Of a stretch of DNA of 64,000 nucleotides, positions 49,434 through 57,898 are shown piece after piece. The stretch is taken from contig CANQXE010000005.1 in the NCBI GenBank assembly GCA_947627725.1, positions 79,687-143,686 of the forward strand, given 5' to 3'. Source of the stretch: an uncultured Clostridia bacterium (GTDB taxonomy: Bacteria > Bacillota > Clostridia > Oscillospirales > Acutalibacteraceae). The first letter of the stretch is position 1, and each line of letters opens with the position of its first letter. The translations under genes were made by a program, and so were the position numbers. The notes below the pieces were generated by a model. The model was not told where the DNA came from and ran no database searches. It saw only the letters and a program-made list of their open reading frames with translations.

Positions 49434-49468
49434 TAAAAAAATGCCGACAAAATATTAATTTGCCGGCA
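49434..49468 (-). terminator. Terminator between asp23 and nusB
   Basis: On the minus strand a stem with TGCCG/CGGCA at its base (49464-49468 side with 49442-49446) and inner CAAA/TTTG pairing is followed by T7. The nusB SD (AGGAG) begins immediately after the T-run. Confidence 0.75.
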
Positions 49469-49475
49469 GATTTTG

Positions 49476-49865
49476 TTAATCTTCAGTTTCACAAGGTTCC
49501 TGCGGGGCTGGGTCGTCAAAATCAATTCCGGCAACAATAACATTAACCTTATTAACCAGCTTGCCTGTCATATTCTGAACAGACTCCTTAACTGCTGACT
49601 GTACCTCGGTTGCGACTGTCTGAAATTTCTTTCCGGGCGAAATGTTAATATAAATGCTGATGCTGAAATTGTCACCATCCTGAATAATTCTTACAGGACT
49701 CATAACTTTTAAACTTCTCTGCTTAATTGTGCTGACAACATCAACAGGTCCGTTAAAAAAGGAGGAAACGCCGTCAACATCCTTAGCAGCATTTATGGCT
49801 ATTGAAGATACCGCTTCGTCTGAAATAACAAGCTCACCCATTGAACTTTTTGATAAAATCTCCAT
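49476..49865 (-). CDS. Asp23/Gls24 family envelope stress protein
   Basis: A 129-residue Asp23-domain protein (GELVISDEAVSSIAINAAKDV, split by position 10-30; INISPGKKFQTVATEVQSAV near 74-93; VNKVNVIVAGIDF). Members sit at the membrane inner face via AmaP in staphylococci. An acidic/Pro tail ends it. It has its own promoter and lies between spoIIIAH and nusB, as in many Firmicutes. Confidence 0.93.
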   Translation of the reverse strand: MEILSKSSMGELVISDEAVSSIAINAAKDVDGVSSFFNGPVDVVSTIKQRSLKVMSPVRIIQDGDNFSISIYINISPGKKFQTVATEVQSAVKESVQNMTGKLVNKVNVIVAGIDFDDPAPQEPCETED

Positions 49866-49889
49866 ATTTAAGCCTCCTTGATTTTAACT

Positions 49890-49918
49890 ATTATAACATA
49901 TACTGAATAAATATACAA
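49890..49918 (-). promoter_or_regulatory. asp23 promoter
   Basis: Minus-strand TTGTAT (49913-49918) and TATAAT (49890-49895) with 17-bp spacing, directly after the spoIIIAH stop. It allows vegetative expression apart from the sporulation operon. Confidence 0.7.
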
Positions 49919-49920
49919 GA

Positions 49921-50538
49921 TTATTTTGACTGAATAATTGTTACATCCTCATATGAACAACCAAGCTGACTTGTAGCAATCTCTTTAATCTGCAATATTA
50001 CAGTATCTGTCAGCTCCTCAACATCTACGATAATATCTACTTTATCCGAATTTTCATTGATTACGGCAATACAGTTATTTACTCCCTTTGCAGTAACAAG
50101 TGTTTCAATTTTATTTTCAATATTAATGATGTCAGAAATTTTTGCGATTTTTTCGGAAGCCTCTTTCTGCGCTTCCTTGCTCTCATTTGAAGAGTCAATT
50201 ATTTTCTGCAGCTTTTCAAGACTCTCGTCTCTTGCGGTCTGCCTGTCAACTCTCGCTGATGAAAAATACTCATTCTCAGTGGTCGGCTCTGTTGTCGCGT
50301 CAACGTATTTTGCCTCTCCTAAAATCTTTTCCTTAGCTGTTGAAAGGGTACTTACCTTTGTTGAAAGGTCGCTGTTTTCCCAATACCAATTACCCATTAC
50401 TCCGACACCTAAAAGAAGAACAAAGCAGGATATGGCAATCTTTGTTTTTCTTGACCTTTTCTTCTGAATCTCGCTTTCGGTCAGTACAGGCTTTTCTTTT
50501 TTTTCTTTGCTTGTTTTATTTTTGCTCATTTTTATCAC
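49921..50538 (-). CDS. spoIIIAH: Stage III sporulation protein AH
   Basis: A 205-residue mother-cell membrane protein. A basic N-terminus (about 1-30) and one membrane helix (about 31-50) precede a coiled region (about 95-140) and the C-terminal YscJ/FliF-like ring domain (CIAVINENSDKVDIIVDVEE). In Bacillus it pairs with forespore SpoIIQ to form the feeding-tube channel. Last gene of the operon. Confidence 0.94.
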   Translation of the reverse strand: MIKMSKNKTSKEKKEKPVLTESEIQKKRSRKTKIAISCFVLLLGVGVMGNWYWENSDLSTKVSTLSTAKEKILGEAKYVDATTEPTTENEYFSSARVDRQTARDESLEKLQKIIDSSNESKEAQKEASEKIAKISDIINIENKIETLVTAKGVNNCIAVINENSDKVDIIVDVEELTDTVILQIKEIATSQLGCSYEDVTIIQSK

Positions 50539-50540
50539 CT

Positions 50541-51071
50541 TTATGATTTTATTTTTGAAACAGATACTCTGTTTGTTGATATATTAAACAATGATGTTAC
50601 GGATTGTATAACCTTTTCCCTGACTGCTTTGTTTTCACCACCCGAGCAGACAATCGTAACACCTTGTACCTTTGGCAGATATTCCTTTATCAGCATAGGA
50701 GTCTCACCCTTTTCAGAATCATATATCACATATTCATCCTTCTGGTTTATTGTCTCATCATCGTTTTTAATTTCAACATCGGTTGCGTAAACGCTTTCTG
50801 TCGTGTTTTCAAGAGTAATCATAACCTGACATTCACCTACTCCGTCAATTGAAGAAATCAGGTCTTTCAGTCTTTTTTCAAGCTGGGTCGTATACTCCTC
50901 GTAGCTTATGCTCGTGTCGTTAATTTCCGTTTTCTTTTCATCGGCATCAAACAAATTAGACGCAAAAATCAAAATTATTCCCACAAGACCTATTGCAACA
51001 ATAATTTTAATATGTTTACTGTCGCTTGAAATAAAGTTCATTAAACCGTCCTTAATTTTACTCGCCAACAT
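50541..51071 (-). CDS. spoIIIAG: Stage III sporulation protein AG
   Basis: A 176-residue protein with one membrane helix (about 23-42), then a ring-forming domain with VMITLENTTESVYATDVE and a C-terminal KVQGVTIVCSGGENKAVREK segment characteristic of SpoIIIAG. It forms a large ring in the mother-cell membrane. It overlaps spoIIIAF by 14 nt. Confidence 0.94.
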   Translation of the reverse strand: MLASKIKDGLMNFISSDSKHIKIIVAIGLVGIILIFASNLFDADEKKTEINDTSISYEEYTTQLEKRLKDLISSIDGVGECQVMITLENTTESVYATDVEIKNDDETINQKDEYVIYDSEKGETPMLIKEYLPKVQGVTIVCSGGENKAVREKVIQSVTSLFNISTNRVSVSKIKS

Positions 51072-51495
51072 AATACACCTCTGCTAAAATTCCCAGGCTG
51101 TCAAAAAGATAGCTCTTTACCTCTTCCTTGTTATAATCGCTCGGTATCGATACAGTAATACTTTTTATGTAAATTTCGTTATCCTTAAAATCAATATCAC
51201 TTTTAATTACACAGGAGGAATAACCTCCCTTTTCAAGAGTCTGATTTACCTGTGTATCAATTGTATTTTTATACGCATCGCTTTGACTGTCTTCAATCTC
51301 GCTTATATTAAACTCGGGAAAGGATAAATCAATTTCGGAGCTTTTGAGCGGATAAATAAATGAAAGAAAAATAAATGCGGCAAGAATAATTTTAAAAAAT
51401 TTGCCCATATTTCCTTTTGGTGTCAGTATTGAAAACACCACGGAAATAACAAGCGTTATACAAATTGTATAAGTCCATTCCTTTAAAAATTCCAT
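51058..51495 (-). CDS. spoIIIAF: Stage III sporulation protein AF
   Basis: A 145-residue protein with two N-terminal membrane helices (about 7-25 and 32-50) and a soluble ring-type domain. The FLKEWTYTICITLVISVVFS opening and the GNMGKFFKIILA loop match SpoIIIAF. One-base overlap with spoIIIAE. Confidence 0.92.
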   Translation of the reverse strand: MEFLKEWTYTICITLVISVVFSILTPKGNMGKFFKIILAAFIFLSFIYPLKSSEIDLSFPEFNISEIEDSQSDAYKNTIDTQVNQTLEKGGYSSCVIKSDIDFKDNEIYIKSITVSIPSDYNKEEVKSYLFDSLGILAEVYYVGE

Positions 51496-52616
51496 TATAC
51501 CACCGATTTTGCCGCAACAAGTATACCGATTGAAATAATAGTTGTGACCATTGTGAGTATTAAAAGCACATCAATTATAAGCAGTACGTCCTTGAAGGTT
51601 TCGACAGCCTTAACAGACGCTGTATCGCCGAAAATTTCTCCGCTTATTGAAGCGACAGACAATATCAGTCTCCACATATTCACCTCAACAAGCGACGGAA
51701 GAAATATAGAGACTACCGCTATAATTCCGACAATTCCTACGCTTGTTTTTATAAGGCTTGAATAGCTCTGTATTGAAAGCAGACCTTCACTGATTGAGCT
51801 TCCGATAACAGGCACAACTGAATTGATGGCAAATCGTACCGACCTCAGTCCCAACGCGTCAGCTCTTGAGGCAACTGCCGTTTTTACCGAGAGTATTGAA
51901 ACGAAGATTGCTGAAATTGTCGATATTGACGTCGTAATAACCTTTTTTAAAGTCGATATTGTTCCGCCGAGATTAAGCTCCTGGCGTATTCCCGAACATA
52001 TACCGAGCGCTAAAAAGCAATTTGTTATGGGAATAAATATCAGTTCGGAAATATAGTTTAATGCCTGTGCGAGAACAAGCAGGGTTGTGTTCACTGAAAA
52101 AGATGTGAGCGTTGAGCCCGAGGTTGCGACAATTATGCAGAACGCGGGGAAAAACGCAAAAGCAAAATTTGAGCAAAGCTTAATGGTTGATGAACACATT
52201 CCGATACAATCTGTTAAATTATATGTAAGAAAAATGGAAATAATCAGCGTTGAAACAGTGGAATATGTCTGTGAAATATCACTTTTGTTAAGCTCAAAGC
52301 TGAATGACCTGAAAAACGATGCAAGGAGAATGAATACAATTACAATCAGTCCCGACCTCAACGGTCCGTTCACTCTTTGAGTTATCACGCCCCATATATG
52401 CTCGAAAACGCTTGCTATTGAAATATCAGTTAAATTTTCATAGTTAAAATCAAGTATGCCGAGTGAGTCTAAAAATTCCGTAGTATCGTCGTCAAGAAGC
52501 TCAAAGGCGTCAAGATCAAAGGATTTCAGGTATTCGTTATATTCGTCCTCTTCAGCGCCAAAGGCTGAAAATGGAATTAAAAGCAAAATCAGAAAAACTG
52601 TTAAAAATCTTTTCAT
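51495..52616 (-). CDS. spoIIIAE: Stage III sporulation protein AE
   Basis: A 373-residue polytopic protein with a signal peptide (1-20), an extracytoplasmic stretch (about 21-85) and about eight membrane helices. A conserved motif near FAINSVVPVIGSSISEG (residues 267-283) marks the family. Role in the channel is essential but mechanistically unclear. Confidence 0.94.
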   Translation of the reverse strand: MKRFLTVFLILLLIPFSAFGAEEDEYNEYLKSFDLDAFELLDDDTTEFLDSLGILDFNYENLTDISIASVFEHIWGVITQRVNGPLRSGLIVIVFILLASFFRSFSFELNKSDISQTYSTVSTLIISIFLTYNLTDCIGMCSSTIKLCSNFAFAFFPAFCIIVATSGSTLTSFSVNTTLLVLAQALNYISELIFIPITNCFLALGICSGIRQELNLGGTISTLKKVITTSISTISAIFVSILSVKTAVASRADALGLRSVRFAINSVVPVIGSSISEGLLSIQSYSSLIKTSVGIVGIIAVVSIFLPSLVEVNMWRLILSVASISGEIFGDTASVKAVETFKDVLLIIDVLLILTMVTTIISIGILVAAKSVV

Positions 52617-52993
52617 TTCAAAAGTCCTGTAATAATATTTACAACCGTTTCAAACAGAGGAAGCGTCATCATCAGAATTAAAATTTTTGATGCGGTTTCG
52701 GTTTGCGAGGCAAGCGCATTTTCCCCTGCGTCATGGCACAAATCAACAATAAACTGCGCGATAAGAGATATACCGAGTATTCTCATCATCAGCGAAATAT
52801 ACGTATCAAGATTATCAATCCCTGTTGACAAATCAAAAATTCTTTGGACAATATTGAAAAAGTCATTTGCAACAGTTACAAATAAAATAACGGCACACGC
52901 TATTGACAGGATAATTGCAAATTCCTTTTTTGTTTCCTTTAAAATAATAATCAGCAAAAGGGATATCAGTATAATTCCCGCAATCCTTATCAT
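52613..52993 (-). CDS. spoIIIAD: Stage III sporulation protein AD
   Basis: A 126-residue membrane protein with about four helices; ILGISLIAQFIVDLCHDAGE (near 72-91) and ALASQTETASKIL are family signatures. Four-base overlaps link it to spoIIIAE and spoIIIAC. Confidence 0.93.
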   Translation of the reverse strand: MIRIAGIILISLLLIIILKETKKEFAIILSIACAVILFVTVANDFFNIVQRIFDLSTGIDNLDTYISLMMRILGISLIAQFIVDLCHDAGENALASQTETASKILILMMTLPLFETVVNIITGLLK

Positions 52994-53184
52994 AAATCAA
53001 ACAACGACTTTACGGTTGAGAAAAGGTCGCTTATTTCAGGTACAAGCATCATCAGTACAACAATCACTCCCGCGAGCGTTGTAAGCATTGCCTGTTCCTC
53101 TCTTCCGCTCCTGATAAGCACCGTATTTAAAACCGCAACAATTATTCCGATTGCCGCTATCCTGAAAATAAAATCAACTTCCAT
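52990..53184 (-). CDS. spoIIIAC: Stage III sporulation protein AC
   Basis: A 64-residue protein with two membrane helices and the conserved FRIAAIGIIVAVLNTVL start and GREEQAMLTTLAGVIVVL middle. Spacing to spoIIIAB is 8 nt. Confidence 0.93.
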   Translation of the reverse strand: MEVDFIFRIAAIGIIVAVLNTVLIRSGREEQAMLTTLAGVIVVLMMLVPEISDLFSTVKSLFDL

Positions 53185-53192
53185 TTATCCTC

Positions 53193-53636
53193 CTATATCA
53201 GTAAGACCGAAACAAAAACACCCGAGAAAAGTCCGAAAACCAGATATAGCTTATAGTGACTGTTGTAGTAATCCTGATATTGCTGTCTCAGCATTTTAAA
53301 ATATCCCAGATATTGATTTATATAATTAATCTGAGCCGAAAGCTCATATTTTCCTACTGTGTTTAACAGCAGACGTGACCTCTCATTTTCCTTAGGCGGC
53401 AGCGGCGAGCTTGAAGAGCTTAAAGACAAATCAAAATTATTAAGTCTTTCGTCATTTTCAAGCTCTTTCATAATCTCCTCTGTTTCGGGAGAGGTACTGC
53501 CGAGCATAAGAAGTATTTTTTCTCCGATATATATAAGACTGTCAATATAATCTATCTGCCTTTTCTTAAACCTCGTTGCCGTCAATCCAAGGGAAAATGA
53601 GAAAAGGATTATCATTACCGCTCCCGCTGCTTTCAA
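53193..53636 (-). CDS. spoIIIAB: Stage III sporulation protein AB
   Basis: A 147-residue GspF-like protein with an N-terminal membrane segment (about 1-20), a cytoplasmic helical domain and a C-terminal segment. The start is a TTG at 53636, with GGAGG (53643-53647) 6 nt upstream; it yields KAAGAVMII aligned with the usual family start. An ATG at 53672 has no SD. The gene thus begins inside spoIIIAA in another frame, with 71 nt shared. Confidence 0.9.
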   Translation of the reverse strand: MKAAGAVMIILFSFSLGLTATRFKKRQIDYIDSLIYIGEKILLMLGSTSPETEEIMKELENDERLNNFDLSLSSSSSPLPPKENERSRLLLNTVGKYELSAQINYINQYLGYFKMLRQQYQDYYNSHYKLYLVFGLFSGVFVSVLLI

Positions 53637-54546
53637 TTTTTTCCTCCGTAAGGTCAATAATTTCAAATTCATCCGTAAACGATTTCAACAAAACTATATA
53701 ATCAAACTCGTCTGTGGCTATTAGTCCCGCAATAATTTTATTGGTTAAAAGCTGTTTTTCATTTTTCATATGGACTGAAACCGCAAAGCTTATGCCTGTT
53801 GAAAAGCCGTATTTTATTGCATTAAGTTCATTGACGTTGCCTATTTCATCGCAGACAATTATATCCGGTGATAATGTTCTTGTCGCGATTTCAATTCCCT
53901 TTGCCTTTTCAAAACCGACAAGTACATCGGTATTTATTCCCACGTCAAAGCCTGATGAAATTTCGCGCCGTTCATCAACGATGCTTACCTTTCTGTACCT
54001 GCCAGCAAAACCGCTTGATATTAGCCTTGAAAAATCTCGGAGAAAAGTTGTTTTACCTGAAAGGACCGGACCGGCAACAATAATGCTCGGCGTTGATTTT
54101 GTATAAAGGAGATTCAATATTTTTCTTGCACAGCCCTTATATTCCTTTGCGATTCTTATATTTATTGAATTGATATCCTTAACCGATGTAACCTCATTGT
54201 CCTTATATACAGCAGAAGCGCCGATTCCCACACGTGAGCCGTTTTTCGCAGTTATGTAACCGTCAATCATGGTGTGCATATTGGTATGGTACGAATGGTT
54301 GCAGAGCCTGTCTGTTATGATGTCAAAGGCTTCATCGTCCATTTTAACAGTATTCTCTGAATAGCTGTTTACAAGCTGACCGCCGATGCTGATAAAATAA
54401 GGAACATTTTTCAGATAGACAATTACCGCCTTGTTTCTTCTTAACCTGATTTCGGTTATCAAAGATATAATGTTTTTATCAAAGCTGTTAAAAATATCCT
54501 TGAGATATTTCGGCATCAGTGAAATGAAATATGTGATATTGTCCAA
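53566..54546 (-). CDS. spoIIIAA: Stage III sporulation protein AA (ATPase)
   Basis: A 326-residue secretion-type ATPase. Walker A GPVLSGKTTFLRDF (near 155-168) and Walker B-like IIVCDEIG (near 223-230) are present. It powers assembly or transport of the SpoIIIA-SpoIIQ channel. A TTG at 54546, 5 nt after GAGGTG, is the preferred start; ATG 54585 is possible. The upstream gap has a CATAATAT resembling a sigma-E -10, without a clear -35. First gene of the operon. Confidence 0.92.
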   Translation of the reverse strand: MDNITYFISLMPKYLKDIFNSFDKNIISLITEIRLRRNKAVIVYLKNVPYFISIGGQLVNSYSENTVKMDDEAFDIITDRLCNHSYHTNMHTMIDGYITAKNGSRVGIGASAVYKDNEVTSVKDINSINIRIAKEYKGCARKILNLLYTKSTPSIIVAGPVLSGKTTFLRDFSRLISSGFAGRYRKVSIVDERREISSGFDVGINTDVLVGFEKAKGIEIATRTLSPDIIVCDEIGNVNELNAIKYGFSTGISFAVSVHMKNEKQLLTNKIIAGLIATDEFDYIVLLKSFTDEFEIIDLTEEKIESSGSGNDNPFLIFPWIDGNEV

Positions 54547-54603
54547 CAAATCACCTCGATAAAATCTATGCAGCCTTAAGTACATTTATCACAAAATATT
54601 ATG

Positions 54604-54632
54604 TTGAAGATTCGGAAGTTATGTGCTATTAT
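54604..54632 (+). promoter_or_regulatory. Promoter of the GtrA-YfhO gene
   Basis: TTGAAG (54604-54609) and TATTAT (54627-54632) with a 17-bp spacer, divergent from spoIIIAA; GGTGG SD precedes the ATG. Confidence 0.65.
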
Positions 54633-54670
54633 ATTAATAGTTAAATATTTAGTTAGAATCTGGTGGAACA

Positions 54671-57600
54671 ATGGATTTTTCCAAATATAAAATTAATGTT
54701 AAAACAAATAAAATATTCAACGGAGAAACTGTAAGCTATACACTTAGTGCACTTTTCTCTGTTTTTTTACTTATAGCCATCAAGCAGATTTTAAAGGTCT
54801 TTTTCTCTGTTTCCGCTTCAATCTCAGTATTAATAGCATTTATTATTGCTGAGATTGTTTCTTTTTTGCTCGAAAAAAGATTTGTTTTCAGAAAAAATGT
54901 TTTGTCCTCCGATAGTAAACAAATTTTAATGTTTGTATTCAGGGCGGCAGTTGATTTCGGATTTTACAAGCTCGCCGAGGGGGCCTTTGGCAATATATTG
55001 GATATGCCTGACTCTTTTGTATGGCTTGTTGCTGTTTCTACATCATTTTTCTTCAATTATTTCTTTGACAGGCTTTTGCTTTTTGACTGTAATTACAAGG
55101 CTCAGGAAATTAAGTATTCAAAAATATATCTGCTTTTTTACTCAAACAGATATATTGTTTTATCCGCCGCGGTCGCCGCATTATCTGTATCGGTAATTTA
55201 TATCATTTATTCTGTATTTCCTTTCGGGGACAATACAGTTATGCGAATGGACCTTTACCACCAGTACGGTCCCCTGTTTGCTGAGCTTTACGAGAGAGTT
55301 GTAAATCATCAGTGCTTTTTCTATTCGTGGTTTTCGGGCGGAGGCAGCAGCTTTTTAGGAAACTATTTTAACTACCTTTCAAGCCCTCTTTCCGCTCTTA
55401 TATTCCTTTTTGACAAGAAGGATATTTCCTTTGCAATTTCCTTTATTGTTTCCGTTAAATGCATACTGTCATCGGCTTCATTTACGTATTATCTCAAAGC
55501 GTCGCAGAAAAAGCACAATGTCCTTTCGTCAGTATTCGGCGTACTTTATGCCTTCAGCGCATATTTTCTTGCTTACTACTGGAATATTATGTGGCTTGAC
55601 GGAATGATTCTTCTGCCGCTTATTGCGCTTGGAATTGAGAGAATTATTCATAGCGGAAAGAGTACAACCTATATTATTTCATTTGTAATTTTGTTTTTCT
55701 CAAGCTATTATATGGGATTTATGATGTGCATTTTTGCGGTCATTTATTTTCTCGGCTACTATCTCATATCATCAAGGGCAGGAGAAAAAATCAATCCAAA
55801 CGCCCGCTTTAAAAAGAAATATTCCTTTAAAGCACTTCTGAATAATAAGTTTTTTAACCGCGGTCTGAGATTTGCAATCAGCAGTATTGCGGCGGCGGGA
55901 GTATGCGCATTTACGCTCGTGCCAGTATTTATGATACTCACATCAAGCTCTGCTACCTCCGATACATTTCCTGATTCCTTTACCTCCTATTACAACATTT
56001 TTGATTTTCTGACATCTCACCTCGCAGGTCTTGAAACGACTATAAGAAGCAGCGGTGATGATGTGCTGCCTAATATCTATTCGGGTATGCTCGCGGTTAT
56101 TCTGCTTCCATTGTTTGTTATTAACAAAAATATCCGTTTCAAGGAAAAGACGGCTTATATTTTGATGCTTTTGCTTTTCCTTTTCAGCTTTGACAATAAC
56201 TGCCTTAATTTTATCTGGCACGCATTTCACTTCCCTAACGATTTGCCGTTCAGATTTTCTTATATGTACTCATTCATCATTCTTGTCTGTGGATACAAGT
56301 GTATTACATGCCTAAAGTCGATTACAATCAAAGATATCGGTCTTGTCGGTATGGCATGGGTATTTTTCATTGCCATCGCGCAGAAAATGGCAACAACAAA
56401 AATGTCCGAAACTACTATATATATCAGCATAGGCTTTATTATTGTGTGGACAGGATTTTTATATCTTTTAAAACAAGGAAAGCTCGACAGGTTTATTCTT
56501 GCATCAATGGCGGTTGTAATCGTGTTCAGTGAGGTACTGATTGCCGATACGGGTTCAATTTTAATTACGCAGTCAAACAGCGATTACTCAAAGAATTTCT
56601 CACAGTATGACGAGGCGGTTAATAAAATACATTCCTCAGATGACGGCTTTTACAGAGAAGAACTGACTTATCTTGAAACACGAATGGACCCCTGCTACTA
56701 CGGTTATAACGGAATGTCAGTATTCTCATCAATGGCGTATGAAAATTATTCACAGTTTCAGTACAGCCTCGGTATGTTTGGTAACAGGATAAACAGTTAT
56801 ACCTACAATACGCAGACGCCTGTTTACAATATGATGTTTAATCTTAAATATCTGATTAAGTCGGATATCAGCCTTGACCCATCGGAGAATTTCTATAATT
56901 ACAGCTTTTCAACAGCGGACGATAAAACAGCGGTTTACGAAAACAAATATTTTCTTCCCATCGCATTTGCCGTAAACAAAAATACCGAAAACTGGGTTAC
57001 CGAGGAGGGTAATCCCTTTGATGTGCAAAACAGCTTTTTCTCCCTCGCGACAGGTTATGATAATGTGTTTAATGAAGTTGATTATCTTTCAACCGAATTT
57101 GATTCAATGAGCGGAGACAAAATCACGCAGAACGGCACCTTCTGGTTTAAGAAAAACAATACTGACGACAACTACGGCTATGTCGATTTTATATTCACGC
57201 CGAAGCAGTCGGGAAGCACATATCTTTATATCACATCTCCTGAAATCGAAACAATTGAAATTAACTGTAATAATCTTACCGGCTTTACTCAAACTATCGG
57301 TGAACCGTATATTCTTGACCTCGGCTACTGTGAAGAAGGAGAGGAAATTAAAGTATCTCTCGACTGCACATCTATTGAAACAACTGAAACCTATGCCGAG
57401 ATATATGCTTACACGGTTGACGAAGATGTCTTAAAAAACGGATATAATAGATTAAAGGAATCATCACTCAACGTGGACTCGCACAGCGACACAAAAATTT
57501 CAGGCGCTATTAAAGTAAACGAGGACAGCATACTTTATTCATCAATACCGTATGACGAGGGCTGGAGTGTTTTAATTGACGGCGAAAAAGCAGACACATT

Positions 57601-57808
57601 TGAGCTTGGAGACGCGGTACTCGCCGCAGCCATTAAAAAGGGCGAACATACTGTGGAGTATGTTTACACTCCCAAGGGTTTAAATTACGGCATTATTATT
57701 TCTGCAGCAAGCATTGCGGGAATTTGCGGATATATAATATTTATCACTGTAAAAAGAAAAAGAAAAACTTTTTCCGACGAACAGATAAGTGATTTTAAAT
57801 CTTATTAA
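54671..57808 (+). CDS. GtrA-YfhO fusion membrane protein
   Basis: A 1,045-residue protein. Residues about 20-140 form a GtrA-like four-helix domain with the paired signatures EKRFVFRKN (68-76) and NYFFDRLLLF (129-138). From about 160 it is a YfhO-type GT-C protein: MRMDLYHQYG (191-200), about a dozen membrane helices to residue 620, then a long extracytoplasmic beta-rich region (about 640-1005) and a last membrane helix (about 1010-1032). GtrA proteins are proposed to flip polyprenyl-linked sugars; YfhO in B. subtilis is tied to lipoteichoic acid glycosylation. Fusion suggests a one-polypeptide flip-and-transfer system. Monocistronic. Confidence 0.85.
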   Translation: MDFSKYKINVKTNKIFNGETVSYTLSALFSVFLLIAIKQILKVFFSVSASISVLIAFIIAEIVSFLLEKRFVFRKNVLSSDSKQILMFVFRAAVDFGFYKLAEGAFGNILDMPDSFVWLVAVSTSFFFNYFFDRLLLFDCNYKAQEIKYSKIYLLFYSNRYIVLSAAVAALSVSVIYIIYSVFPFGDNTVMRMDLYHQYGPLFAELYERVVNHQCFFYSWFSGGGSSFLGNYFNYLSSPLSALIFLFDKKDISFAISFIVSVKCILSSASFTYYLKASQKKHNVLSSVFGVLYAFSAYFLAYYWNIMWLDGMILLPLIALGIERIIHSGKSTTYIISFVILFFSSYYMGFMMCIFAVIYFLGYYLISSRAGEKINPNARFKKKYSFKALLNNKFFNRGLRFAISSIAAAGVCAFTLVPVFMILTSSSATSDTFPDSFTSYYNIFDFLTSHLAGLETTIRSSGDDVLPNIYSGMLAVILLPLFVINKNIRFKEKTAYILMLLLFLFSFDNNCLNFIWHAFHFPNDLPFRFSYMYSFIILVCGYKCITCLKSITIKDIGLVGMAWVFFIAIAQKMATTKMSETTIYISIGFIIVWTGFLYLLKQGKLDRFILASMAVVIVFSEVLIADTGSILITQSNSDYSKNFSQYDEAVNKIHSSDDGFYREELTYLETRMDPCYYGYNGMSVFSSMAYENYSQFQYSLGMFGNRINSYTYNTQTPVYNMMFNLKYLIKSDISLDPSENFYNYSFSTADDKTAVYENKYFLPIAFAVNKNTENWVTEEGNPFDVQNSFFSLATGYDNVFNEVDYLSTEFDSMSGDKITQNGTFWFKKNNTDDNYGYVDFIFTPKQSGSTYLYITSPEIETIEINCNNLTGFTQTIGEPYILDLGYCEEGEEIKVSLDCTSIETTETYAEIYAYTVDEDVLKNGYNRLKESSLNVDSHSDTKISGAIKVNEDSILYSSIPYDEGWSVLIDGEKADTFELGDAVLAAAIKKGEHTVEYVYTPKGLNYGIIISAASIAGICGYIIFITVKRKRKTFSDEQISDFKSY

Positions 57809-57835
57809 TTATCCGCAAATTTTTACAATTTATTA

Positions 57836-57864
57836 TTTACAATAATATACATTTGCTGTAAAAT
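57836..57864 (+). promoter_or_regulatory. prs promoter
   Basis: TTTACA (57836-57841) and TAAAAT (57859-57864) with a 17-bp spacer, downstream of the YfhO stop. Confidence 0.7.
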
Positions 57865-57898
57865 AGTCGTGTAAATTTTGAGAGGAGCTTCAAAACTT

